Shown piece by piece: positions 54,527 through 64,000 of a DNA stretch of 64,000 nucleotides. The stretch lies in contig MU385865.1 in assembly GCA_022497145.1 (NCBI GenBank), positions 1-64,000 on the forward strand. The letters are read 5' to 3'. Under the pieces are notes generated by a model. The model made no database searches, was not told the origin of the DNA, and was given only the letters and a program-made list of their open reading frames with translations. Each line of letters starts with the position of its first letter. Position 1 is the first letter of the stretch. The DNA comes from Rostrohypoxylon terebratum. Lineage: Eukaryota; Ascomycota; Sordariomycetes; Xylariales; Hypoxylaceae. The position numbers and the translations under genes are program-made.

Positions 54527-56584
54527 ATGGGTATGTCGACCTGAAGCCATCGCCGTATAGTGTAACTGTAAACCGGACGTTTGCTGACCTACTGCTAGGT
54601 CAAAATCCAACTGACCTCGAGCGCGCCTCGGACTCCATCTTGCCCAGCGGCGATGAGAAGCTGGGCAAGTCGTCTGCCGACGCGCCTCCTGCGTATGTCG
54701 ACCCTTCGATAATGGAGGCAGACTACGAAGGGAAGCCTACCGAAGAGGAACTTAAGACTTTACGCCGAGTTCCCGGCAAGCTTCCCGTTGTCGCCTACGC
54801 CATCTGCATCGTAGAATTTTGCGAGCGAGCTTCCTAGTGAGTGGGCCAATTTAGCGTTTCGTGTGCACGAGCAAATAAATTATTAACCATCTCTCTGCTA
54901 TTAGCTATGGTGTTCAACCCTTAATCGCCAACTATGTCAACCGACCTCTACCGGAAGGTGGAAACGGCTACGGAGCCCCTCCAACAGGAACGCAGCAAAC
55001 AGCCGGTGCTCTCGGTTTAGGTCAAGTCACAGCCAATGCCGTTACGCAATCTTTCAGTATGCTTGCGTATGCCCTGCCAATGTTATTCGGATGGATGGCC
55101 GACGCAAAAACGGGTCGATTTGCCCTCATCTGCTGGGGTGTCGGTGTCTTCGGTGTCGCTCACGTATTGATGGTTGCTGCGGGCGCGAAGGACCTATTGG
55201 CCGCTGGCACGGCGAAGGTTCCCTACTTCCTCTCGGTCTACATCCTATCAATCGGTGCTGGTAAGTTGAAACGCTCGGAATTCTCTTTGCTTGGTCGATG
55301 CTAATCGAGACCCAAGCTATGTTTAAACCTAATGTCTCCCCGCTTCTTCTCGATCAAATGACGACAACCGTCCCCAAGGTAATCACCCTTGAGAGCGGCG
55401 AGCGCGTCATCCAAGACCCCGAATCCACGACGGAACGAGTCATGCTTTGGTTCTACCTGTTGATCAACATTGGTGGTTTCATGGGAGTTGCTACCTCGTA
55501 TTCGGAGAAATACGTCGGCTGGTGGCTGGCTTTCCTGATCCCTCTCCTGCTCTACCTCCCTCTACCCATCCTGCTATGGTTCCTCTACAAGCGTCTGATC
55601 CTCCACCCTCCCGGAGGAAGCGATCTCGGCAACGTCTTCAAGGTTCTCGGAATTTGCTTCAAGCGCGGTGGTATCACGAGGATCGGCCGTCACGGCTTCT
55701 GGGATCTCGCCAAGCCCTCGAACATCGCGGCTGCCGGCCTCAACATCAAGACGGACTGGAACGACCAGTTTGTTGAAGACGTCCGACGAACCTTCCAAGC
55801 AACCGGAATCTTCTGCTTCTTCCCGATCCAATACATTAACGATAACGGTCTCGGTTCCGCGACCAGCTTCCTGTCAACGATGCTGACCACAAACGGTGTC
55901 CCTAACGACGTTATCAATAATTTTAACTCCCTCAGCATCATCGCGATGGCCCCGGTTCTCAACTACGGCCTGTACCCACTATTGCGAAGATTGAACATCC
56001 ACTATGGCCCCGTCGCCCGTATTACCACCGGTCTCGCAATGTCCTCCATCGGCGGTGCCGGTTACGCGGTCCTAAACTACTATGCTTACAAGGAGTCACC
56101 CTGCGGCGTCTATGGTTCCAGCAACTGTGAGGATGGTCTAGGTGTTGCTCCCATCAGCATTTGGTGGATGGCGATTCCTTTTGCTATCGGCGGTATTTCG
56201 GAACTGTTCGTCAACGTCCCAGCTTACGGTATTGCCTACTCGCGTGCCCCAGTCAACATGAGGGGTCTCGTTTCCGCTCTAAACCTCCTCAACACGGCTG
56301 TCGCCTACGCCATCGGTTTAGCCTGCTCATCTGTCGTCACGGACCCTTACCTAACATGGGATTTTGGCGGCCCTGCCATCACCGGCGGTGTGCTAACCAT
56401 CATTTTCTACTTCCTCTTCCGCCACATCGACGAGGAAGAGTTCGCCCTCAGCCAGAACAAAGACTACCACCTCAATCTCGAGGGAACCGTCAACGTCGTG
56501 GGCGAGAACGAGCTGAACCATAGCGAAAACCGACCCGCGCCCATCGCCGCCAACGAGGAGGTGATGATTTCGCAAAAACAGTAG
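54527..56584 (+). CDS. ptr2: PTR2-type proton-coupled oligopeptide transporter
   Basis: Four exons, join(54527..54530, 54599..54836, 54905..55260, 55317..56584), give 621 aa, normal for fungal POT/PTR2 transporters. The first coding exon is just ATGG, followed by a GTATGT donor and a CTGAC branch point. The N-terminal about 60 residues are cytosolic. The family signature EFCERASYYGVQPL begins TM1. LPMLFGWMADAKTG is the TM2-TM3 region, and the IGAG/AMFKPNVSPLLLDQ junction block is split by a 56-nt intron. A dozen hydrophobic helices are visible. The protein imports di- and tripeptides with protons at the plasma membrane (family knowledge). The acidic tail ends near EEVMISQKQ. Confidence 0.93.
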
Positions 56585-57155
56585 TCGATTGGTTTTTGAG
56601 TCGTTTTTGTGTGTACGTGTATATGACGATATGTATGCGAGCTCAGGCTGTCGGCGTATTAATGTAATTAGGAAAACGGGGGTCCATACTATATATACCA
56701 TACCTCTCTTAACTAGTCGATGGGCCTACTCTTGTTAGGTGGATGAACATAAGTGGTCACCAATAATAATAAATTCTAGGTACCAAACCTCACTCCTCCT
56801 TTTCGATGCTTACGTGAATGTTTTCGGTTGTCTTATATCGTATCGTGTAACTGCTCGCTTAACTGGAATACAGGTGCGACAGCTATTTACACTTAGGGAA
56901 ATGTGGTTCATATAAGCTTTATACATGTAGTCATTAACAACTAACATGTTACACCCACAATCCAGTTACTCCAATCATATAAGATAGTTCTACAGCGCAA
57001 TTGCATATAGCACGTAGTAAGGATAATTAAAAAGAGCAGGAATCAAAACAGCATTACTAGGAGAAAAAGACCACTATGGCCCTTCCGTTAGGACTTTACA
57101 TATCATCCCTGCATAACCCGGTCTCCCATTCCCTCTATTTCGTCTCCACGGATGC
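56585..57155. other. Intergenic region sharing a 3' flank with the helicase locus
   Basis: Short matches to the 3' flank of the second helicase copy are visible: AAATGTGGTT near 56899 versus 58912, and ATATAGCAC with following bases near 57006 versus 58986. The duplication therefore probably includes 3' flanking DNA. Confidence 0.55.
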
Positions 57156-58760
57156 TTACAAAGCATTATTCAGCTTCTCACTCGCCTCCATCTTCTCCAG
57201 GGCGTCCACGAAGGCAAATTGACCCTGTTTGTACAGCGCCAAGAGGACGGCTCGCAAAGACGAGAAATCTCTTCCGGGCGCAGGGGCCTGGCCGTGATGA
57301 GCCGGTTCATCACGCAGAGGACCAGCAACCGCTATATCTCCTACTATGACCAAACCGCACTTTTGGCGGGTCAGCAGAACGTTGAGGCGCTGTCTGTCAG
57401 CGGTGAAACCAGGGCCTATGCCTCGGTCTGTTCCCATGACCACCACAACAATTTGTCGTTCTTGTCCCTGGTACCCATCGATCGTGGACGGTTCGCCGAT
57501 TCCTGCTAACGACGTCACGTACCGGTCTCGCTTTAGGAGCCTGCGTAGAAGGTCCACATTCCCGGCGTATGGAGAAAGGACAATAGTCTGTGAAGCCTTG
57601 ATGTCCGTGGTTCGGACCAGGTCCCTGATGAATTCCAGAGAGACTTATCTACCCTTTCTCGCAAGGCATGGATCTCTGTGCGGTTATCGTGGTGAATGTG
57701 ACGAATACCTGGTGCACGGGACCCAAGGGTAGCTAATTGTTACGAACCTATACCTAAGTACTTAGGTATACGGGGTGATTCGTGGGTTTCCTTGTTTGTT
57801 AGCAGTACTCGTAGAGATCAGATCAAAGGTAGTCTGTTCGTAAGAAAGGCTTGGAGTCCTCTCTCTATTAGTTCGATGCGGTTGAAGTAATAGACTTAGA
57901 TTGATAGCTGGTGAGCTAAAGGAATGACTAGATACATGAGAAATGCTATGGTTATATAGGCATCCTTCCCTTCTTCTTCTATATGTGAGGCCATCGTGAT
58001 CTGGTTGATCTGGTTGATCAGAGCCGGATCACCCAGATCGTATTGATCAGTATTTACAACTGATCAGGCTGATCATGGTTGAGTCAGCCAGATCATACTG
58101 ATTAATGCCGTAGTTTACCCGTGATTGGTCGAGCTTCCTCCGCTTCTCGGATTGTTGGCGTGGTTAAGTTGTTGGTTTGTGACACTAATACCCAAGATGC
58201 TAGAGACAACTCCAATTTCCATTTAGATGTCGATAGCGGTTGCTTCTGAATGATAGCAGCATCACCGACATTTGGGTTCTCTAAGAGGTATTTAACCGCA
58301 CTAATCTCGTCGACAGGTTTGTACGCCCTTACGACGGTCATACGGCGACGTCGTTATGGGTCGTCCAGTGGCTTGCCTTGATTATACCTGTCCATTGTGG
58401 AGGCTACAATCGAATCGAATCGACCGGCTAGGTTTGATACGGCCACATTGGATGGGGTTGAGCAAAGTATCTGCCCCAACTTCATAAACATATGACAGCA
58501 GTAATTGCTATCGTCGATGTCTTGGCGAAACCGGGCTCGGCAGCGATCAGGCCCAGGCCGAGCGGCCGGTGGCCCACATACGTTTGATACCTCGATCGAT
58601 CCTCCGGCAGGAGCTCTTGAGTCTTCCATAAGCGAAGATGCGAATTTTGTGTCATCAACATCAAGGAAATCAACTACCGGCAAGGCCCGTAGTGCAAGAA
58701 CACCCTCTTTAGGGTCGACAATACGCACCCTGAGCCTGAGAAGTGGCTATAAGCCTAAAT
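57156..58760 (-). pseudogene. Partial tandem copy of the SF1 helicase, broken and LTR-interrupted
   Basis: Minus-strand fragments in order match the helicase half of the adjacent gene: VVDFLDVDDTKF and ELLPEDRSRYQ (about 58700-58560), HRPLGLGLIAAEPGFAKTS (Walker A with the GKT-preceding Gly changed to Ala), GQILCSTPSNVAVSNLAGRF, AYKPVDEISA, and SLASWVL near 58190. A solo LTR splits the frame just after WVL. Beyond it the frame continues about 30 codons, then jumps to the last part of the helicase (DLVRTTDIKASQTIVLSPYA, STIDGYQGQERQIVVVVMG, LNVLLTRQKCGLVIVGD). About 235 codons, including Walker B, are missing. Frameshifts occur near 58600 and 58350. N-terminal exons are absent, so the copy was partial. 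Confidence 0.85.
57738..58184 (-). mobile_element. Solo LTR of a retrotransposon (447 bp)
   Basis: On the plus strand it begins TGTTACGAACC and ends GGTTTGTGACA, so it has TG...CA termini with an imperfect terminal inverted repeat. It is flanked by CTAAT at 57733-57737 and 58185-58189, a 5-bp target-site duplication. Removing the element and one CTAAT restores a continuous helicase-like frame (WVLATLGSRA). The minus orientation is supported by a TATA-like CTATATAA (57952-57959 read on minus) downstream of a GATC-rich block, as expected for U3. TGTTACGA-type ends are common in fungal Ty3/gypsy LTRs; the class is inferred. Confidence 0.85.
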
Positions 58761-59193
58761 TGTAGAAACAACTTTTTGGGACGAAACGATGTTATGTTAG
58801 ACAAGATCGAAAGCTCTTTAGGCTCCCAACAATTGAGATATTAGATAGGTAAGTTAGGTATATACTCTCTACATCCTTTATAGCGCTAGTGACATTTTCC
58901 TTACAGGTAGAAAATGTGGTTAATAAAAGCTTTAGCAACCAAGTTACATAATCTCCTCTTTAATTATGGAGGATAATCCTACGAAATATAGCACGCCGTC
59001 AGGATAGTTAGGAGAAATCAAATCTATTGAGAAAGGGGAAAGAAAAAAGAAGAAAAGAAAAGCCCTCAAAGCTTCCCAGGTAAGCCGCAGTCCAACGCGC
59101 CATCGAAGCGCATATCAATCAAACCAATCTTCGCCGTATCACTTCCCCGTAACTCTCTTTCTCATGACTCTTCCTCGTACCTCTTCCTTAGCA

Positions 59194-60825
59194 TCATGCC
59201 GCATCGTTGACTCCGACGGTCGCCACCCGTCTACCCCGGCACATCGAGATATACACCTGCTGCAATGCGTGCAAGTTCGGGGCAGATCGAGTAATACGGA
59301 CCGACTGGTCTAGCGATCCACCCAAGTAAGCCGCTCGGAGATCCCCAACGACGACCAGACCGCACCTCTGTCTCGTGAGCAGAACATTGAGGCGATGCTT
59401 GTTGGAAGTAAAACCCAGACCGGTCTTGCCTGAGCTCCCCATGACGACGACGATGATGTCGTTTTCCTTGCCTTGGTAGCCGTCGATAGTAGACGGTTGA
59501 TCGATATCGGCAAGACTCTTCGAGAACCTGTCGCGCTGGAGCAATGTATGGATCAATTCCACGTTGGCTGAGTATGGAGTCAGGATCGTGACTTGGCTTG
59601 CCTTCACGCTGGTTTGTCGAAGCAAATCATAAATCAAATTCAGTGCAACGACGACCTGGTCGTGGCTTTTCTTCGAGCCAGTCGTGGGATTGACCTTCAC
59701 TTGCGTACCTTCGCACTGTATGAACACCGGGCTGAGTCTGTCTGGCAGCGAGGGGGAGACTTCCGGGTACCGACTTGTAATGAAAGCCTCGAGTTCGCGT
59801 CCAGCTTTGAACTTCCCGTTCTCTATACCGCAGGATGTATAGTACCTGGGAGGCACGTTGTAGATCGTCTGGGAGACGACGTCGAAAAGGCCGCGGGCCA
59901 TCCGTAGCTGCACGCGCATGCGGAATACAGGCATGCCTGATGCTAGGAACCCCTCGAGTGCAGACACCCTGCCCGTAGCTGCGAAACGGTTATAGAGGTT
60001 GCCATGTTCGTCGGCCTCCCTTTCAGTCAGTACTGCCGGCGGGAGCTGGTAGGGGTCTCCAGCGAGGAAGCAAGGTAGCAATGTGTTTCCCCATACCGTG
60101 TAGAGGTCAGCACGATGCATGGCGGCGGCTTCGTCGACCACAACACCCATTGCCCTGGTAGATTTCCATACTGCATACGCCCTAACGTTGGCTGTTGCAG
60201 CAGGCGTGGTTGCAAGAACGTCGATTATGGGATAAATCTCTTCCATGAGATAGGTTATATGTCCTTTGAGGTCATCTCCAGAGGCGATGTAATCATTCCA
60301 CAAGATTCGGCCAGTCGCAACGTCCCTAAGGTTATTGAACTCCTGAGAGTCGTCGATCTTTGCTCGTATGTCATGCAAAGCAACGCAATCGTCATCGTGC
60401 AACCCTTTGACGGCTTTGGAGCGTAAGCAACAAAGAACCCAATATGCCAACGAAAGATTGAGCTTCCAGTGGGAGGTTACGTGAGCTCTCTTTGCTGTGA
60501 CGGCGGCGTCCCCAGCCTCTGGATTTCGAAGCAAGGAAATGGTTGCGCTCATCTCGTCAAGATCCCTGTAACCTCGCACTACCAATAAACGGCGACTTCT
60601 TGTAGAATCTACTTCGGCTTTACCCTCATTCATGCGCTCGCAAGCTGAAGAGGCCGCCCTGTAAATGCGCTCCGCAAGGTTTGAAACTGCTACGTGAGAC
60701 GGGGTAGAGCATAAGATACCACCAAACCGAATTCTCATCAGAGCTGCGGCGACGGCAATAATGCTCGTCTTACCAAAACCAGGCGCAGCCGTGATCAATC
60801 CGAATCCTAGGGGCCGGCACTGCAA
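59194..60825 (-). CDS. Open helicase-core ORF (part of the interrupted gene)
   Basis: Uninterrupted frame of 543 codons, open further upstream to 60945. It contains all the core SF1 helicase motifs: Walker A (residues 14-21), DEAA (231-234), GDPYQLPP (256-263), the DGYQG motif and LLTRQ near the end. The first true ATG (60738) lies after Walker A. A protein started there would lack ATP binding, so this ORF is functional only if it is joined to upstream sequence across the TAG at 60946. An automated pipeline would probably call it a stand-alone gene. Confidence 0.5.
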   Translation of the reverse strand: MQCRPLGFGLITAAPGFGKTSIIAVAAALMRIRFGGILCSTPSHVAVSNLAERIYRAASSACERMNEGKAEVDSTRSRRLLVVRGYRDLDEMSATISLLRNPEAGDAAVTAKRAHVTSHWKLNLSLAYWVLCCLRSKAVKGLHDDDCVALHDIRAKIDDSQEFNNLRDVATGRILWNDYIASGDDLKGHITYLMEEIYPIIDVLATTPAATANVRAYAVWKSTRAMGVVVDEAAAMHRADLYTVWGNTLLPCFLAGDPYQLPPAVLTEREADEHGNLYNRFAATGRVSALEGFLASGMPVFRMRVQLRMARGLFDVVSQTIYNVPPRYYTSCGIENGKFKAGRELEAFITSRYPEVSPSLPDRLSPVFIQCEGTQVKVNPTTGSKKSHDQVVVALNLIYDLLRQTSVKASQVTILTPYSANVELIHTLLQRDRFSKSLADIDQPSTIDGYQGKENDIIVVVMGSSGKTGLGFTSNKHRLNVLLTRQRCGLVVVGDLRAAYLGGSLDQSVRITRSAPNLHALQQVYISMCRGRRVATVGVNDAA

Positions 60826-60945
60826 ATACCGTTTGAATCTGGTTTGGTCTTCAGGTAGAAGCTCCTCAATTAATGCATTGACGAACTGAGGATTATCTGT
60901 ATCAAGGAAGTTCTCGGTAGGGAGAGGACGTAAGATTGGCTTGTG

Positions 60946-62238
60946 CTAGATAGATATAGCATCTATAGAGGCAACTATATCTGCACTGGGAGCAGGGCGC
61001 GTCATCCACTCGTAGAAACCATTGCCGCGGAGGAGAGCGCGATGCAATTCCATCCTGTCCTTGATCCCAGCAAGTTTGAGTTCTTTAGAATCAGATGAAA
61101 GATCTTTGATCTCTAAGAAAGTCCGGCGGTTTGACGGTAACGACTCTGGACGGAAGTTGCAGATGGCGTAGACCCGTCGCTCGCAGTCTGTAAGCTGAGA
61201 ATGGAACCGTAATGATAGATAGTTCCAATGGCCATCGCCTTTCAGCAAAGCCCTCTGTGCAACTGAGCGGCTCGTGTATGTTTTCATGCAACTGCGGCTA
61301 GGCATCTTTTCTCCTTGGGGGGGAAGTCGAGGTATTTGAACGGCTAATACTAGCTCATTTTTTACATCCACCGCATGACCCTGAAGATCTATAATGGTGT
61401 CCGGATGGTCCACAATGGTGCTGGTCCTAATCTCTCAAGTTAGTCATAGGTAACACATGGAAAGCGAGCTCTGTAGGTAGACACACCATTTGGCAACAGG
61501 TTCCTCGTCCTCTCGCGTCTCGTAGATTTCCACTTTGAGCGTGGAGAGGTCTTTGGTAAGACGCCTCCACGCATCTTTGTGGATCCCAGATGGAATACCT
61601 TCGTGTGGCATGACAAAATACCGGGTATCGTACCCGGAATTACCCAATGCTATCCCCATCTGGGGGATAAAATAACCTTCCAGACGAGTCCGGGAGATCT
61701 GGTCCGCGGCCATCTCTAACCAGAATACATCTTGCACAACGGCCTGCTCGAGGTAACGGAGATGCTCATTGTCATTGTGAAAACTAATTTAATGTATGTT
61801 AGTGGCGTGTTCGTTTCGAAGAACAATCAAGGAGTGAAAAATCAAAATAAAATACGAATGAAATATAGTATCTTACCTGTAGGCCGCGGGAATAGGTCTC
61901 ATACTCTTAATCCGTGAGTATTCCGATCTGTACCTGTCCACATCCCAGCCAGGCCTGTCGCCGTACGGATTAGAAGCTGGTGCACTTGGCAAGTATTTGC
62001 CCATGTCTAAGGTTTTCTGTAGCATATCGCTAGGAGACATTACAAGAAAGAAAAATTCTTTCTTTTGAATGAGGTCAAGTATTTGAGAGTCATTTGTAGC
62101 AGTCAAACCAGTGGTTGATGTGGAATGTTGGTAGTCCCCAAACGGGATTCCAAATCCCTGAACGACTATCGATGCGTCTTGCTCGAGTTTAAATGACACG
62201 AGGCTAAGGTCGGCTGGTACGCCAGGAAGAAGTTTCAT
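60946..62238 (-). CDS. Possible truncated N-terminal product of the helicase gene
   Basis: If translation starts at the downstream ATG at 62238, exons complement(join(60946..61426, 61487..61783, 61877..62238)) give 379 aa ending at the TAG. The region has no recognised domain. It contains EQDASIVVQGFGIPFGDY, FFFLVMSPSDMLQK, DQISRTRLEGYFIP and LRFHSQLTDCERRVYAI. In related helicases this would be the N-terminal targeting region. Whether it is expressed as a separate protein is unknown. Confidence 0.3.
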
Positions 62239-62622
62239 CGATTGCTCGTTGGCTGTCTGAATGGAGAGGTTGGTTTGCCCTCGGGGGAAAAGGACAGTTA
62301 TGGTATGCCTTTTACTTATATATAGGCCCTTGCGTTCTTTATCAACTGATAAATTGGAGAATTAGTGAATACCATCATTTCAATCGTTAGAAAAAATGAT
62401 AGAAAACTCACGGTAGTAACGGATACCTAGGCCTTTCTCCTCATTCGCGATAGGATCATCATGTAATTCTATGGCGAACCCCTCCTAAGAGTCCCCATGA
62501 GAGGATTTTGTGACGATCGGCCTAATAGCGAAGGCATCTGATCGGACCACTGGCCCAACCGATGACCTCAAGAAATAGCAGCCCTTTAGAAGGCGCTCTA
62601 ATGCGAGATGGTGTGAATCCAT

Positions 62623-63430
62623 CTGGCAAAATTGTCGCAAAACTAGAAACAGCAAGCCTTAGATCCTAGTTAATAGATGAGGACATGAAGAGAAATAAAG
62701 ATGGAAAATTGATAATCGGGTGCGAAAATAATAGGTCAGTTAGCTGTTGAAATCTCATTTAGAGTGAGGTTACTTATGGGAGGGAAAAAAAGAGGAAGAA
62801 GGAAAGAAAATGGTACGTGGGGTTGAATGGTTATATAAGTTCTGCCCAAAAATTCCGCCTAGCGGTGAACGAATGGCAGCACAATACGGGACGATGACTC
62901 AATTTTTTACTATTTCTTATCGGTACTGTACACGCGTTTCTGATTGTCTCTCTTAATCGTCCAACTGAGGGGCTCCTTCCGAAACCCCCCAGGAAACCAC
63001 TTTTGTACGGACTGGTCGTTCCGCTCCCACGTCTGATGCCAGTTGGTCGTTGATGATAGACAGACATGTGCCTAAGCACTATTTACCACGTCTCTTCAAC
63101 TTTATTAACTTCAGTACATTAATCAACGCATGATACCCATTTAATGCCTCTTTTTATTTGACTTTCTATCGTTTCCTCTCTTTTCGGTCGACCCGAGGGT
63201 AGGATGTTGTGTTCAAGATCGAATCAATACAGCTTGCGGCTGTATCTAACATTGCGACGGGAAGAATCATACGACACAAAGAGCTGATAGAGACATTTCA
63301 CATATATATACTGGTACGTAATATGAATATAGAACAGAACTGTGTTGATAAAAATGTATCTTGCAGGTATCGAGACGTGCTGCGTGTCACGTGATACCCC
63401 TCAGGGTCAACTTGTCAGCATCTCCACAAC
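62623..63430. other. Intergenic region
   Basis: Upstream of the helicase gene and downstream of the RNase gene. It is AT-rich with no supported ORF. Confidence 0.5.
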
Positions 63431-64000
63431 TTAGGTGCACTGAACAAAGTTGTTTCCAGACGCGCCGGTGTGGGTGATGGAGCCCTCGTAGTTCCCGTCG
63501 CTTCCCAAAAACACGACTCGGTCGGCACTATACATATATGTTAACAGAAAAATCCCCATTCTTTCTCTTCGACCTCACTTACCCAGGCGATCCTCCGGTG
63601 TAGACATCGTAGCTCGATAGGATAGGAAATTCGTAGTAGGTACCGCTGTCGGGGAAATCAACTGTATTGCTCAGAATCAGTAATCTCTTCTTCAGATGAA
63701 CAGCAGCAGGACTGTCGACATTACGTACAGCCTTCGTAGTCATTGTAAACATGCGGGTACTTGTCGCTGCCCACGGTTTCGCCGTTCTGGTAGTAACCGT
63801 ATCCTTGCTTCACGGCAGCGTCAATATCGGATTGCCAATAGCAAACGGATCCGCAAGTGGCGACACAGTCTTGGCTCTGTCTCTCGCTGATGGCGATAGC
63901 AGACGCAACGGCCGCCAAGAAGAGGGTGGAGAGGATCTAGATAATCGATGTTAGAGAATCCTCTCAGAGAGATCTGTCTTGGCAATGTCTGTATTACCTT
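63431..64000 (-). CDS. Guanyl-specific ribonuclease (RNase T1/F1/N1 family), 5' partial
   Basis: Exons complement(join(63431..63527, 63583..63661, 63729..63936, 63998..>64000)); the start lies beyond the window. Three introns are visible (55, 67 and 61 nt) with GTAAGT, GTACGT and GTAATA donors. The hydrophobic stretch [15 protein letters not shown] is the rest of a signal peptide interrupted by the first intron. The mature part holds [22 protein letters not shown] (catalytic-type His), YYEFPIL (Glu), GADRVVF (Arg) and [14 protein letters not shown] (His plus the final disulfide Cys), matching RNase T1 His40, Glu58, Arg77 and His92. The enzyme is secreted and cleaves single-stranded RNA 3' of guanosine. 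All active-site residues are intact. Confidence 0.92.

Larger units (their letters stand above)
59194..62622 (-). pseudogene. SF1 (UPF1/NAM7-type) helicase gene with two in-frame TAG codons
   Basis: The best reading is complement(join(59194..61426, 61487..61783, 61877..62345, 62412..62622)), with introns of 60, 93 and 66 nt and clean phases. Starting at ATG 62622 the frame meets TAG at codon 46 (62485-62487). It meets a second TAG at 60946-60948, between the N-terminal region and the helicase core. Sequence on both sides of each stop is coherent. The helicase core holds Walker A PGFGKTS (about 60780), VVVDEAA (Walker B), GDPYQLPP, STIDGYQGKE and LNVLLTRQRCGLVVVGD, all hallmarks of AAA_11/AAA_12 helicases. 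Both TAGs could derive from CAG by C-to-T at CpA. It may be a recent pseudogene, or the stops may be assembly errors or cryptic introns. Confidence 0.75.

Overview
The window is nuclear DNA of a filamentous ascomycete (Pezizomycotina, probably a Sordariomycete). The genes carry many short introns (about 49-130 nt, GT...AG, with CTNAC-like branch points). The families present are fungal: a Zn2Cys6 regulator, GH3 and GH105 enzymes, DUF1996, 2EXR-type proteins, PTR2, and an RNase T1-type secreted nuclease. Intergenic DNA contains many palindromic CCTAGGTACC/TAGG-type short repeats. No rRNA, tRNA or CRISPR was recognised. All gene models were spliced by eye from reading frame and splice signals.

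Layout. 1-10 kb: a MARVEL-like membrane protein (1899-2929), a 4-exon Zn2Cys6 transcription factor (3279-5061, minus), a GC-rich Ser/Cys-rich small protein (7761-8303) and a BTB/POZ protein (9035-10011, minus). 11-17 kb: a protein-kinase-fold protein that lacks the catalytic Asp (11550-13240), a HAL2-type bisphosphate nucleotidase (13760-14842, minus) and a polytopic membrane protein (15604-16820). 17-30 kb: a doubtful 140-aa ORF, a 101-aa two-TM protein, a GH105 rhamnogalacturonyl hydrolase (21093-22285), a two-TM protein with a polar tail, a TetX-like FAD monooxygenase with a leader peptide (24810-26267), a 2EXR-type protein, an unknown acidic protein, and a decayed FAD-monooxygenase pseudogene (29785-30295). 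31-46 kb: a second 2EXR-like gene (31300-32840), a 6-exon GH3 beta-glucosidase (35859-38795), a secreted DUF1996 protein (39516-40663, minus) and a 900-aa membrane/coiled-coil protein with a P-K-E repeat (43177-45879, minus). 45.9-54.5 kb is a gene desert with a diverged direct repeat. 54.5-56.6 kb: a PTR2-type peptide transporter whose first coding exon is 4 nt.

The most unusual region is 56.9-62.6 kb. It holds an SF1 (UPF1/NAM7-type) helicase gene read through by two in-frame TAG codons (59194-62622, minus). Next to it lies a partial, frameshifted and internally deleted tandem copy of its helicase half (about 57156-58760). That copy is split by a 447-bp solo LTR (57738-58184) with a 5-bp CTAAT target-site duplication. 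The window ends inside the first exon of an RNase T1/F1-type secreted ribonuclease (63431-64000, minus).

There is no obvious biosynthetic cluster. The GH3, GH105, DUF1996, PTR2 and RNase genes fit a saprotrophic or plant-associated lifestyle (extracellular plant-polymer breakdown and nutrient uptake). The helicase region shows duplication, retroelement insertion and mutational decay.
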